This document shows positions 6,969 through 14,915 of a stretch of DNA of 64,000 nt, piece by piece (within the stretch, counting starts at the first letter, position 1; every line of letters starts with the position of its first letter). Below the pieces are notes generated by a model. That model was not told where the DNA came from and did no database searches. It worked only from the letters and a program-made list of their open reading frames with translations. Location of the stretch: assembly GCA_944320255.1 (NCBI GenBank), contig CALUGU010000001.1, positions 27,341 to 91,340 on the forward strand, written 5' to 3'. Source of the DNA: an uncultured Prevotella sp. Lineage in GTDB: Bacteria > Bacteroidota > Bacteroidia > Bacteroidales > Bacteroidaceae. Both the position numbers and the translations under genes were made by a program.

Positions 6969-7801
6969 ATCAGCTCCTTTGCTTCTTCGATTAGATTACG
7001 GAATGTGTCTAAGAACTGGTCGCGGATGACCTCGGTCGGAAAAGCGAGAATGTGACTTTCATTGCAAGTTCTCCCTTTTTTCACTTTACGACAGGATTTG
7101 TATATGATGAATTTGCCAAAGTTATCTTCCCAGTCGGGCTTCCACCCTAACTGCTTCCACCAGGCGTTGCGGCAGACGAGCAGCTGGCAGAGGGCGAGCA
7201 TGGGCTTGCCGAGGCCGAGGGGCAGCAGGTTTCTGTCGCTATCGCCAAACAGTCGCCCGTCATCGGACTGGTCGTTTATATTCCATTTATTAATTTCGCT
7301 GTCCTCTTCTATATATTCTACATCGCCAATGCTATACAGACATTTAAGCCACGTCTTGGGCAGCTCTTTCTTCTTCTCTTTCAGCACGATGTTGCCGCTC
7401 TCGCCGATGCGATCGAACTCCCAGCCGTCGGGCACGGTGATTGTCTTTTCGTTTGTTTCCATATCTTCTGTGTTTTGTTGTTTAACTTCGATGTCAATGG
7501 TGTTGTTTATTGCGTTGCAGTTGATGAACCGCTTTTCGGTCAGGGCAACGGGGAATTTCACTCCCGCGTAACGCTGCACTATGTGGTTGTATAACGGGTA
7601 AGGGTCGCCGATTGGCTCAAGCTTCTTGAAGATGACGGGTATCTTGTCGCTTCTTGAAGTACCACAGCTACCAACCGCATAATATACAGCCTTGCATTGC
7701 TGTCCTTTTTCGTAATAACAGCACGATTTACATCCACTGCCTTTCACGCACTGATACCATTCTCCGTTATACTCAAATATCTCTCCTATCTTCCGTTCCA
7801 T
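6965..7801 (-). CDS. Conserved phage protein with cysteine-rich N-terminus
   Basis: A 278-residue protein. Residues 1-50 carry a 'YQCVKGSGCKSCCYY...QC' cysteine cluster. A linker follows, and 'PDGWEFDRIGESGNIVLKEK' appears as two shorter patterns near residues 125-145. The last third (LLVCRNAWW..LGWKPDW, then 'AFPTEVIRDQFLDTFRNLIE') is the conserved part in Bacteroidales mobile elements. It looks like a modular accessory protein without a catalytic motif. Confidence 0.7.
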   Translation of the reverse strand: MERKIGEIFEYNGEWYQCVKGSGCKSCCYYEKGQQCKAVYYAVGSCGTSRSDKIPVIFKKLEPIGDPYPLYNHIVQRYAGVKFPVALTEKRFINCNAINNTIDIEVKQQNTEDMETNEKTITVPDGWEFDRIGESGNIVLKEKKKELPKTWLKCLYSIGDVEYIEEDSEINKWNINDQSDDGRLFGDSDRNLLPLGLGKPMLALCQLLVCRNAWWKQLGWKPDWEDNFGKFIIYKSCRKVKKGRTCNESHILAFPTEVIRDQFLDTFRNLIEEAKELI

Positions 7802-7803
7802 AG

Positions 7804-7986
7804 TCAGTCCTCCTTTCCGTTATACGGCTCAATCCATTCTCTCCTTGCCGGGTATTTAATCGGCAAGCCTAAGTCAATGAAATAGCATATATGGGTGCCG
7901 TAGTCCTTTATACAGGATACTTGCCCTGCCATTTCTATGTCTTTTACGCGAACAAGGTCGCCAATCTTTATTTCTTCCATAGTCAT
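7804..7986 (-). CDS. Small SH3-like phage protein
   Basis: A 60-residue protein, MTMEEIKIGDLVRVKDIEM onward. The pattern 'IGDLVRVKD...GQV..IKDYG...YF.DLG' suggests a small SH3-like beta barrel. Overlapping ATGA with the upstream gene (7,983-7,986). Role unknown. Confidence 0.6.
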   Translation of the reverse strand: MTMEEIKIGDLVRVKDIEMAGQVSCIKDYGTHICYFIDLGLPIKYPARREWIEPYNGKED

Positions 7987-8540
7987 TCAGCCTTTGAGTT
8001 CTTGAAAATGTCAAGTATCTGCGAGGCTATCTTTTCGGCGGCCTCACGGGTGCGGAAGTAGTTGCCAGCCTCGTAAAGGTTGTTATCACCATAGCTTCGT
8101 AAATCATCTGTTTTTCTTACGTTGAAAGACAAATCAACATAGTAATATGATTCGCTTTCTTCCGCCCTCCACCTCGGCAAGTCCTCTATCTGCTTCTTCT
8201 CGGCGTTCCACCGCTTGCCCTGTTTGGCAAGCGCGTCGAAAAGGCGTTGCTTCTCGGCCTCGGTGGCAGGGCGGTAATTACAAGTGTAGCCCCAGCCTAT
8301 TCCGCAGACTTCCGTTTGAAGACGTTGCTCGTGAAGTGCCGCATAGGTCATAATGCCTCCGTTTCCATTCGTTCCGGCGTAGATAACGATAACCTCTTTA
8401 CAAGACACAACGTCGCCGTCTTTCGGCACGTACTTCTGTTCCATATCAACGGTCACTTCAAGCACGCCGTTGTCATCGTTTGTTTCCACTGTGCTGATGT
8501 TTGCGCCTTTCGGCAGTGTGATTTTATATGTCTTTTTCAT
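7983..8540 (-). CDS. Conserved phage protein of unknown function
   Basis: A 185-residue protein starting MKKTYKITLPKGANISTVET. It has an N-terminal beta-rich segment, a 'PKDGDVVSCKEVIVIYAG' core near residues 38-56, 'RPATEAEKQRLFDALAKQGKRW' in two parts near 90-112, and a C-terminal 'YFRTREAAEKIASQI' helix. This family recurs in Bacteroidales prophages and conjugative elements. It is coupled by ATGA to the 8,537 gene. Confidence 0.7.
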   Translation of the reverse strand: MKKTYKITLPKGANISTVETNDDNGVLEVTVDMEQKYVPKDGDVVSCKEVIVIYAGTNGNGGIMTYAALHEQRLQTEVCGIGWGYTCNYRPATEAEKQRLFDALAKQGKRWNAEKKQIEDLPRWRAEESESYYYVDLSFNVRKTDDLRSYGDNNLYEAGNYFRTREAAEKIASQILDIFKNSKAE

Positions 8541-9301
8541 TGCTTTGTTTGTTTATCGGTTACTTTGTTAAGTTCGTCCGCCTTTTCACGGGCGTAAGCC
8601 CATGTGGCAGGGTCGGCCATCGTGTTGAGCACGGCCTTGAGACCTGTGACAACGGACGGGTCGGCGGCGAGGTCAACGTCTTGCGGCAGGTGCTTCTCTA
8701 TAAGTATGCGTGCGATATTCTTAAGGCAGAAGTCGATGCCTGCGCACGACATGGAGGCGAGACTCGACGAGACGGACATGCGCCGCCCGTCGTGGGTGGT
8801 GATTGTGAAGTTGGTGAACTTTGCGGCTCGCCGCTTGACATACTCCACGGCTTCGTGGGCGAGGCTCTGCGCAACCACGACGGCGGCGCACGTGTTGCGG
8901 TCGGGCAGCGAGGGGTAGCGTCCGAGGGCGTTGGCGATGGCAGTCTGCAACGCCGTAACCTGCGGCAGCACACGCTCGTAGGCGGCGTTGCCGAAGTCGG
9001 CCATCCACGCCCTGCTCGAGGCTTGCGCCAGCTGGTCGCCGATGGCAAGCTCCAGTTTGCGCGTCTCGCCGATATGCTCCTTTGTGCCGGTGATGCGCGA
9101 GGCGTATCTTCTCACTTCATTATAGTTGCCGGGCAGGCGTTCCTGGAGCATGTCGATGGCCTCTGTGGTGTGCATGATGGATATGTAGGCCAAGGCGGCC
9201 GCCCCGTAGACGCTGCCAATGTAATCGTCGCGGCTCTGCTCCACGGTTGGCAGCGCGCCTCGCAGCCAGTAGGCGTTTGGCTTTACCGTCAGTTTCATCA
9301 T
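8537..9301 (-). CDS. Alpha-helical phage protein of unknown function
   Basis: A 254-residue, strongly helical protein beginning MMKLTVKPNAYWLRGALPTV. It is alanine-rich and higher in G+C than its neighbours, which also opens a long spurious plus-strand frame across it. Motifs such as 'TGTKEHIGETRKLELAIGDQ' and 'MSVSSSLASMSCAGIDFCL' do not match a function known to me. The start overlaps the upstream stop (ATGATG at 9,298-9,301). Confidence 0.65.
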   Translation of the reverse strand: MMKLTVKPNAYWLRGALPTVEQSRDDYIGSVYGAAALAYISIMHTTEAIDMLQERLPGNYNEVRRYASRITGTKEHIGETRKLELAIGDQLAQASSRAWMADFGNAAYERVLPQVTALQTAIANALGRYPSLPDRNTCAAVVVAQSLAHEAVEYVKRRAAKFTNFTITTHDGRRMSVSSSLASMSCAGIDFCLKNIARILIEKHLPQDVDLAADPSVVTGLKAVLNTMADPATWAYAREKADELNKVTDKQTKQ

Positions 9302-9666
9302 CTTGCCACCTCCTTTCTTTCGGGCAAAAGTTCATCCAGATAAGCGTATTCCAATACATCGGAAAGCGCATATTCAAGACTTGACGTACTTACAAACCCT
9401 ATATATTCATTGGAATAGCCTACTACATCAAATTTCCCGAAGCGGTAGCCTCTTTTGGTTTTCGCTATAACCTCAACGTCCCTTGTTAGTTCCTCGCCAT
9501 AGGCTGACGGCTTGTGCCACGCGGAGTCGATGCGCCAGCGTGCGCCGTCAATAAAGCCATCCCTACCAGCATGGATTTGGGCGATAGCCCATTGTTTTGC
9601 GTTTCCACCGCCATATTTGTCTTTGGCATATTCTTTTGCCGCCCGTTCTATCTTTTCTTTTTCCAT
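9298..9666 (-). CDS. Conserved phage protein of unknown function
   Basis: A 122-residue protein. Residues 1-45 (MEKEKIERAAKEYAKDKYG then 'FIDGARWRIDSAWH') follow the 'AA.EYA.......F..GA.W' pattern found in many phage accessory proteins. The remainder is beta-rich. It is the first gene after the terminator-like hairpin at 9,692-9,714, so it may open a separate transcript. Confidence 0.65.
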   Translation of the reverse strand: MEKEKIERAAKEYAKDKYGGGNAKQWAIAQIHAGRDGFIDGARWRIDSAWHKPSAYGEELTRDVEVIAKTKRGYRFGKFDVVGYSNEYIGFVSTSSLEYALSDVLEYAYLDELLPERKEVAR

Positions 9667-9691
9667 TGTCTTTCAGTTTTAGGTAAAAATG

Positions 9692-9714
9692 GGAAAGTTT
9701 GCGAAAGACTTTCC
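9692..9714 (-). terminator. Intrinsic-terminator-like hairpin
   Basis: Read on the minus strand, GGAAAGT and ACTTTCC pair across a 9-nt loop and are followed by CCCATTTTT. It lies between the zinc-ribbon gene (9,730) and the 9,298 gene and could end or attenuate the replication transcript. Confidence 0.5.
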
Positions 9715-9729
9715 TATTTTCAGTTTTTG

Positions 9730-9939
9730 TTATTTAGGGAAATTTTCCTTAAATTTCCTTTGTTTTCCTTTCTTGGCTTGATTATAATACATCCGCTTGC
9801 CATGCTTGGCACGTTCCCTGACCATTTTCGTATGCTCTGCCACACAAGCCTTGCACCTGCGAGGGTATGATTTACTGAACTCCGAAATGTGCTTTTTCTG
9901 TCCGCACACTTCGCATACTTTGTAGATTGAATTATCCAT
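9730..9939 (-). CDS. Small zinc-ribbon protein
   Basis: A 69-residue protein with CEVC (residues 9-12) and CKAC (near 29-32) knuckles around 'KKHISEFSKSYPRR', followed by a strongly basic tail rich in K and R. The layout suggests a nucleic-acid-binding zinc ribbon related to HNH or recombination accessory proteins but lacking HNH residues. It starts 3 bp after the helicase-methyltransferase stop. Confidence 0.6.
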   Translation of the reverse strand: MDNSIYKVCEVCGQKKHISEFSKSYPRRCKACVAEHTKMVRERAKHGKRMYYNQAKKGKQRKFKENFPK

Positions 9940-9942
9940 GAT

Positions 9943-12453
9943 TTATGCTCCTATTAAGTCAAACAATGTCGGGGCTGTCACTTCACGCTCCGCTTCTTTC
10001 AGGTAGGTTATGCCGTCTTTCCAGTAGTCATAATTCAGTTCGGTAGAAAGACCCCTGCGGCCCATCTTCACCGCACAATACGGCACCGTCTGAATACCTC
10101 CGAATGGGTCAAAGACAACATCGCCCTTGTTTGAATACCGCTCGATGAGCCTTTCCACTATGTCAAGCTGCAACGGGCAAATATGGTTCTGTCTTTTCTT
10201 CTGCGACTGCTTGCTGTTGAGTGTGCGCATACGTACAACATCATCCCATATCCAAGGCTTCTTGCTTACAGGGTCAACTGCCATAAATGTCTTTGGCAGT
10301 TTTCCGTATGCTTCAAGTTCTTCTGCAAACGCAACGTGCTGTTCGTAGTCATAGATGTGTTCTTTCTCGTATTGGCGGAACAACGAGCGTATCTTGTCGA
10401 TACCCAACCCTTTCATATCCTCGTAGCTTAAAAGCGTGTCGCCTGACGACTTCCAACTGGCGTGTGCGTCAATCTGCCAACGTGCGAGCGAGTAGTCTTT
10501 CCTATCCTTTGACACACGGCAGTCTGCGTATGCCTTAGAGGTGTCTGTCGGCAATTTGCGGAACAGCAACACATATTCGGGGCAACCAATCCCCATTTTT
10601 GAGCCGTCCTTGCACATTTCACCATAGCCTAAGCGGTATGTCTGGTTGTTTTCCCTAACCACGTCCGTATCGACTGTAATGCGGCCCATATAGCGGAATC
10701 CGTGCCTCATATAGTGGAATACTGTCATATCGCTGAAAGGGTCTATCGTAGGCATCCCGTCACCTGTGGCATTTCCGAACAGAACACGGTCTTTGACATG
10801 GACGCAGAGCAACCGCCCGGGCTGCAATATCCGCATGAGTTCGGGCGTGAGATAGTCCATCTGCTCAAAAAACTTTTCGTTGTCCTCGTTATGGCCGAAG
10901 TCGTTGTATGTCGGCGTGTATTCGTAATGGTTACTGAAAGGTATGCTCGTCACGATAAGCCCTACCGAGTTTTCCGCCATGTTCTTACATTCAAGCACGT
11001 TGTCGTTATTTATTGCTCTCCACATATCGCCGTGTCGTTCCTCACGCTTTGAGAACATATAGCGCATCATCTTTTCCTCTGCCTGCAAGCCGAATAATCC
11101 GTTTTCACGAATGATAGCCACCATGTTTGCAACCATATTGTTGTGCTGCGCCCACTTTTCCATGAACGACTTGAAAATCTCCTGTTCGCTTTCGGCATAC
11201 ACCAAGTAAAGCTCAACCGGGTATTTCTGCATAAATCGGTGGATACGTGCCACCGCTTGGAACTTGTCGTTAAATCGGTAGTCTATGAACATTATGGCCT
11301 TGTGGCAATGGTACTGAAAATTCAATCCCTCACCCAACATTTCGGGTTTGGCTGCAAGGTATTTCAGTTTGCCGTCCTTGAAGTACTGGATTATCTTGTC
11401 TGCTTCGTCATCGTCCTGCGAGCCATAAACCGCCTTGCATCCGGGAATAGCCTTGCAAAGCTCCACACGTTCGGCTTCCAAATCATGCCACAAAAGGAAA
11501 TGGTCGTCCTTGTTCTCAGGTCGGTTTATTATCTCCACTACCCGGGCTATCTTTGAGGGCATACTGTCACGGCGTTCACGTGCAGCGTCTTGCAGGCTCA
11601 TTACCGCCTGACGGAACATCATCACCTGTCCGTCACGATCGGTGCCGGCAGTCGAGTTGTCAACATCTACCACTTCTTCGTGTATGTGAAGCTCAGGCAA
11701 CTCATAGCCAATGTCGGGATAGCCCAAATCTGACGGCTTGGTCAGGAACAAAGCCCATGTGCTTACCCACAGCCAAAATTCCTTTTCCTTGTGAGGATAT
11801 AGCGTCAAGTGGTTTGCTTTCGTGCTGTCACGCTGGAAAAAGCGCGTGAGGGCCTGTCCTGTGTCCATCACGCCAAGATAACCTGCGTAATGGATTAACT
11901 CCTTGTATCGGTTAGGTGAGGGCGTTGCAGTGGCAACAAAGCGGTAAGGCACGTATCGGAACAGAGGCAGGAACTCCTGATAAGTCTTTGTTCCAAATCC
12001 ACGCAAAACGCTTGCTTCATCGAGCGATGTCACGGTGAAGTATGACGGCTCTATCCTTATGCCGTCCTCACCGTCACGTACTCGTTCGTAGTTGGTTATC
12101 ATTATGTCGGTGGTGCAATCGCGGACTTCCTGCATGGTGCGCACATAGGTAACTTCCAATCCCAAATGCTCCTTTGCTTGGTGCAGGAACTCTATGACTA
12201 CACGCTTAGGGCACACTACCAATCCTTTGCCGCCCTCATGCTTCAGCACAACCCGTATGATTTCAAGCTGTGTTACTGTTTTCTGCATACCGAAACTGCT
12301 GAATATCGCCCGGCAGCCTCCCTTTACGGCCCATCTAACAGTATCTTTCACGTGCGGATAGAGTGTAGAAGTGAGTTCGTCAACAGATACCTCAAATCCA
12401 GTGTTATGGCTTATTGCCATCTTCTCTTTCAGAAAATCTATATAATCTTTCAT
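9943..12453 (-). CDS. SF2 helicase fused to N4/N6 DNA methyltransferase
   Basis: An 836-residue fusion. Residues 1-450 are a superfamily 2 helicase: a degenerate Walker A (SFGMQKT, 53-59), motif II DEAS (145-148), motif III TATPS, and motif VI QAVARIHR (399-406). Residues 490-836 are a beta-type methyltransferase with catalytic motif IV TSIPFS (502-507) ahead of SAM motif I FDPFGG (781-786). The start at 12,453 (MKDYIDFLKEKM) fits the family better than an in-frame start 26 codons upstream. Such fusions occur in phages and may methylate phage DNA against host restriction. Between here and 12,583 a short frame without ATG (ending 'NTDKHNEILDLV') may be a relic. Confidence 0.85.
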   Translation of the reverse strand: MKDYIDFLKEKMAISHNTGFEVSVDELTSTLYPHVKDTVRWAVKGGCRAIFSSFGMQKTVTQLEIIRVVLKHEGGKGLVVCPKRVVIEFLHQAKEHLGLEVTYVRTMQEVRDCTTDIMITNYERVRDGEDGIRIEPSYFTVTSLDEASVLRGFGTKTYQEFLPLFRYVPYRFVATATPSPNRYKELIHYAGYLGVMDTGQALTRFFQRDSTKANHLTLYPHKEKEFWLWVSTWALFLTKPSDLGYPDIGYELPELHIHEEVVDVDNSTAGTDRDGQVMMFRQAVMSLQDAARERRDSMPSKIARVVEIINRPENKDDHFLLWHDLEAERVELCKAIPGCKAVYGSQDDDEADKIIQYFKDGKLKYLAAKPEMLGEGLNFQYHCHKAIMFIDYRFNDKFQAVARIHRFMQKYPVELYLVYAESEQEIFKSFMEKWAQHNNMVANMVAIIRENGLFGLQAEEKMMRYMFSKREERHGDMWRAINNDNVLECKNMAENSVGLIVTSIPFSNHYEYTPTYNDFGHNEDNEKFFEQMDYLTPELMRILQPGRLLCVHVKDRVLFGNATGDGMPTIDPFSDMTVFHYMRHGFRYMGRITVDTDVVRENNQTYRLGYGEMCKDGSKMGIGCPEYVLLFRKLPTDTSKAYADCRVSKDRKDYSLARWQIDAHASWKSSGDTLLSYEDMKGLGIDKIRSLFRQYEKEHIYDYEQHVAFAEELEAYGKLPKTFMAVDPVSKKPWIWDDVVRMRTLNSKQSQKKRQNHICPLQLDIVERLIERYSNKGDVVFDPFGGIQTVPYCAVKMGRRGLSTELNYDYWKDGITYLKEAEREVTAPTLFDLIGA

Positions 12454-12582
12454 GCTGCTTACTTGATTAGGTTGATGTTCTTTTATACCAAGTCCAAAAT
12501 CTCGTTGTGCTTGTCGGTATTGGAGTTGCACATTCCCAGACTTTGCACGACCTTGAATGTTTTGAGGTTGATTTCAATTGTT

Positions 12583-13233
12583 TCAATGCTTTGTATATTT
12601 CGATTCTATCATTTTGTCTTCCTCGATAGTGTTCATCTCGTATTCCAACCGGGCGTACTTGATGAACTCGTATTCTTCATAAGTAAGGAAACTTTGCTTG
12701 TTCCTTTCAGTCTCAATCCTCTCACGCTCCTTTTGCTCGTGCATAAAGTAGGCGTAGCTGCGTTCCTTGCAAAACTCGTTAAGCCCACGCATTATGGTAA
12801 TCGGGTCAACGCTGCCGTAGAACTTATCATACTGCCCTTTCTTGAACCGTCTACAGAACAGCATTATCTCGGCCATGTTGAGGAAGCCGTAGTCGCTCCT
12901 GATAAGCTCGGCTATCTCGTCAAGCTGGTTGTCGTCAATCTTGTCCCTTGCCCCGCTGAACTCCGATAAGTTGCCTATCTGGTAGCAAAGCCATTCCTCA
13001 GAAGTGCCTTCACCGTAAATATTATTGACGGCGTTGAGCGTCGGTGCGTTGGAGAAATAGCATCTGTCAGGGTCTTGCGTCAGTTCTATCTGCCTGTTGA
13101 CGTGGAATGTCTGCATCAGGCTGTCCGCAGTCGGCCACCTCCGAAGAGTTGCGTTTCTGCCTCCACTTGGCAGCGACTGCGCCGTAACTTTCAAGGCGTT
13201 GCTGTTTTTCTTCTCGTTTCTTTTCTGTTCCAT
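12583..13233 (-). CDS. DUF6633-like phage replication-associated protein
   Basis: A 216-residue protein with the pattern 'AIYGE.T...WLC.QI' then 'LIRSDYGFLNMAEIMLFCRR' (in two parts, near residues 112-131) and 'FYGSVDPITIMRGL..FC.ERS', typical of DUF6633. It usually sits beside the replication initiator gene, as here, so a helicase-loader role is plausible but unproven. The start ATG has the element's AAAGAGCA leader. Its first 167 bp overlap the 3' end of the 13,067 gene in another frame. Confidence 0.75.
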   Translation of the reverse strand: MEQKRNEKKNSNALKVTAQSLPSGGRNATLRRWPTADSLMQTFHVNRQIELTQDPDRCYFSNAPTLNAVNNIYGEGTSEEWLCYQIGNLSEFSGARDKIDDNQLDEIAELIRSDYGFLNMAEIMLFCRRFKKGQYDKFYGSVDPITIMRGLNEFCKERSYAYFMHEQKERERIETERNKQSFLTYEEYEFIKYARLEYEMNTIEEDKMIESKYTKH

Positions 13234-13873
13234 TGCTCTTTATGTTTGTATGGTTTGCCCACCTTGCCAATCGTAGGTTGAGGCTCCATGTCTTTTCCTG
13301 TTCCCAACGCATCTTTGTGAAAGACTTGTTAGGCTCTTTCCAGTAATTATAAAACTGGCGCACCATTTCCTTTCCGTAGACTTCAACGTAAGGCACAAGG
13401 CTGTCATAGAACTTATGCTTGCGCTTGTAGTAGTCTGCAACAATCTCGTCATGCGTCCTCTTTGGCTTGGGTGGTTGTTGATCTTCTTGGATTTCAGGTT
13501 TTTCTTGTTTCTCTTGTTTCTCCTGTGGGTCGGTATTAGCAGTGGGCGCATTCTGTGCGGCTTCTACCTGATAGCTCTCGAACTTCCTAATGGTGATTAT
13601 CGTGCATCCATTTGACGCCTCGACTTTTATCAGTCCTTCATCCTGCAAGCGGCTTATGCAAGTGCGTATCACCCTGTCAGTCAACGCTGGGTTGTCTTTC
13701 AATATCCTGCTGCGGCTCGTGACGAGCTGCCCACGCATTATGTCCTTGCCACGCCAAACAGTGTTTCCCGTATTTGCGGACGATACGAAGTAAATGAGGA
13801 GTGAAACCATTTCAGGCTTTCTCCACCATTTCCATTCAAGGATGCCTTTCCTTAGCTTAATCGAACCGTCCAT
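13067..13873 (-). CDS. Phage replication initiator-like protein (DUF7833 type)
   Basis: A 268-residue protein. Residues 1-100 form a winged-helix DNA-binding domain (IKLRKGILEWKWWRKPE, then 'RGQLVTSRSRI', 'RTCISRLQDEGLI'). A Q/E/P-rich linker follows, and then the DUF7833 region 'FYDSLVPYVEVYGKEMVRQF' with 'YNYWKEPNKS.TKMRWE' near residues 155-195. Replisome organisers of temperate phages share this plan. The last 56 codons overlap the next gene and read as low-complexity, so the true C-terminus is the less certain part. It is driven by promoter P2 through a structured leader of about 120 nt. Confidence 0.8.
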   Translation of the reverse strand: MDGSIKLRKGILEWKWWRKPEMVSLLIYFVSSANTGNTVWRGKDIMRGQLVTSRSRILKDNPALTDRVIRTCISRLQDEGLIKVEASNGCTIITIRKFESYQVEAAQNAPTANTDPQEKQEKQEKPEIQEDQQPPKPKRTHDEIVADYYKRKHKFYDSLVPYVEVYGKEMVRQFYNYWKEPNKSFTKMRWEQEKTWSLNLRLARWANHTNIKSNGTEKKREEKQQRLESYGAVAAKWRQKRNSSEVADCGQPDADIPRQQADRTDARP

Positions 13874-13887
13874 GCTTTAAAGACAAA

Positions 13888-13946
13888 CCCTGACTTTCCG
13901 GTTTCTCTGCTCTCGGCAGGTGGCACTGAAACCGTACTCGTCAGGG
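13888..13946 (-). promoter_or_regulatory. Structured 5' leader of the replication operon
   Basis: Between promoter P2 and the start at 13,873, CCCTGAC (13,888-13,894) pairs with GTCAGGG (13,940-13,946), and inside it CGGTTTC (13,899-13,905) pairs with GAAACCG (13,928-13,934). This nested hairpin ends about 14 bp upstream of the start codon and could control translation of the initiator. Confidence 0.5.
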
Positions 13947-13999
13947 TCTGAAAAATATCGTGTTGCCGGAGTGCCACGTCCGTTGTTTTGTTTACAGGG

Positions 14000-14032
14000 C
14001 AAAGATAGTTAAAATAATTTGTTTGACAAATT
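14000..14032 (-). promoter_or_regulatory. Promoter P2 (replication operon) with palindromic operator
   Basis: Minus-strand TTTG (14,030-14,027), a 19-bp spacer and TATCTTTG (14,007-14,000). A 17-bp palindrome AATTTGT-TTG-ACAAATT (14,016-14,032) spans the -33 box, as at promoters P1 and P3. Confidence 0.8.
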
Positions 14033-14067
14033 GTTTTAACTAATAAATATCTTTTGCTTAACTTTAA

Positions 14068-14547
14068 TTACAGATGCACCTTTATGCCTTTCAGCGTGCT
14101 TAACTTTTTTGCTTTTGTAGTGTAATGGCGTATCATTTCCTCAAGCTCGCAGTCAAGGTAATGGCAAGCGGAGTGAGCCTTTACGTTGAGCAAGTCAAAC
14201 TTCTGCCGGCCTATCTTGCGTATGAGGTTGCGCTCGTATCCGATGAGGTGGTCGGCGGAGAACCTGTTGCAAAACCTGCATTCGGCGTGGGCGTTGTCCT
14301 CGCTGAACCTCGTGGCCATGTGGCGGCGCGAGTGGAAATGTCCGCAGTCAACGTCCTCGAATTTCTTAATCTGTCCGCACGATATGCAGCGGACGTAGCC
14401 TCCGGGCATGGCATCTCGGAGGCGGATGTAGAGCGAGAACACGCGGTCGAGCTTTTTAACGAGGTCGGGCTTCTTTCTCGCCCTTGTTTTTGCGCCACTG
14501 CTTTCGCTGTGAGCCTTTTTGTTTTTCCTTTTGATATAGTATGGCAT
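14068..14547 (-). CDS. NinG-like recombination protein (HNH-type zinc fold)
   Basis: A 159-residue protein. A basic N-terminus (KRKNKK, RARKK) is followed by CISC (Cys54, Cys57), CGHF (Cys68, His70) and CRFC (Cys90, Cys93). This is the arrangement of phage lambda NinG/Rap, which cleaves branched recombination intermediates. 'HSRRHMATRFSEDNAHAEC' is a hallmark stretch. It lies next to the helicase, DUF4406 and initiator genes, consistent with phage recombination. It ends just before promoter P2. Confidence 0.85.
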   Translation of the reverse strand: MPYYIKRKNKKAHSESSGAKTRARKKPDLVKKLDRVFSLYIRLRDAMPGGYVRCISCGQIKKFEDVDCGHFHSRRHMATRFSEDNAHAECRFCNRFSADHLIGYERNLIRKIGRQKFDLLNVKAHSACHYLDCELEEMIRHYTTKAKKLSTLKGIKVHL

Positions 14548-14550
14548 GGC

Positions 14551-14910
14551 TTATTCAAATTCCGTTTGTATCAAAGATAAACCGCCGATTGGCGTGACGA
14601 TTGCCGACGGCGTAGCGTTACTCTCAAAACTGACTTCAAGCCCTGCGGCCACGGCGCACTGCAATTCGACGTTGCATCCTGCGCTCCTGTTCCAACCTTT
14701 CAGCATCAGTATCTCGTCGCAGTCGAGCAGCATTTTCAGGTCTGCCCTCATGTGTTCGTGCGTGGACGCTTCACGGTCAAGTCCGTTGTCGAACGGGTTG
14801 CGGACTTCATATCCGCACAGTTCCAATACTTCCTGTGCCTTGGCGAAGGCGTCTTTTCTCTCATTGATGTCATAGCCGCTGATAGGGCCGCTTATGTAGA
14901 TTTTCTTCAT
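14551..14910 (-). CDS. DUF4406, nucleoside deoxyribosyltransferase-like protein
   Basis: A 119-residue Rossmann-like protein: 'IYISGPISGYD' at the N-terminus, 'GYEVRNPFDNG' near residues 33-43, 'MRADLKMLLDCDEILML' near 54-70 and 'GWNRSAGCNVELQCAVAAGL' near 72-91. DUF4406 is related to nucleoside 2-deoxyribosyltransferases and is frequent in phages, where it may process nucleotides. It lies 3 bp upstream of the NinG-like gene start. Confidence 0.85.
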   Translation of the reverse strand: MKKIYISGPISGYDINERKDAFAKAQEVLELCGYEVRNPFDNGLDREASTHEHMRADLKMLLDCDEILMLKGWNRSAGCNVELQCAVAAGLEVSFESNATPSAIVTPIGGLSLIQTEFE

Positions 14911-14915
14911 TATGG

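Noticed and set aside
8528-9343. A 271-codon plus-strand open frame
   Set aside because: It is antisense to the 8,537-9,301 gene, whose high G+C content opens several frames. It has low-complexity H/R/G-rich composition, and the minus-strand gene is coupled to both neighbours by ATGA.
12454-12531. An N-terminal extension of the helicase-methyltransferase
   Set aside because: The 26 added residues do not resemble the family start, while Met at 12,453 begins the conserved 'KDYIDFLK' region.
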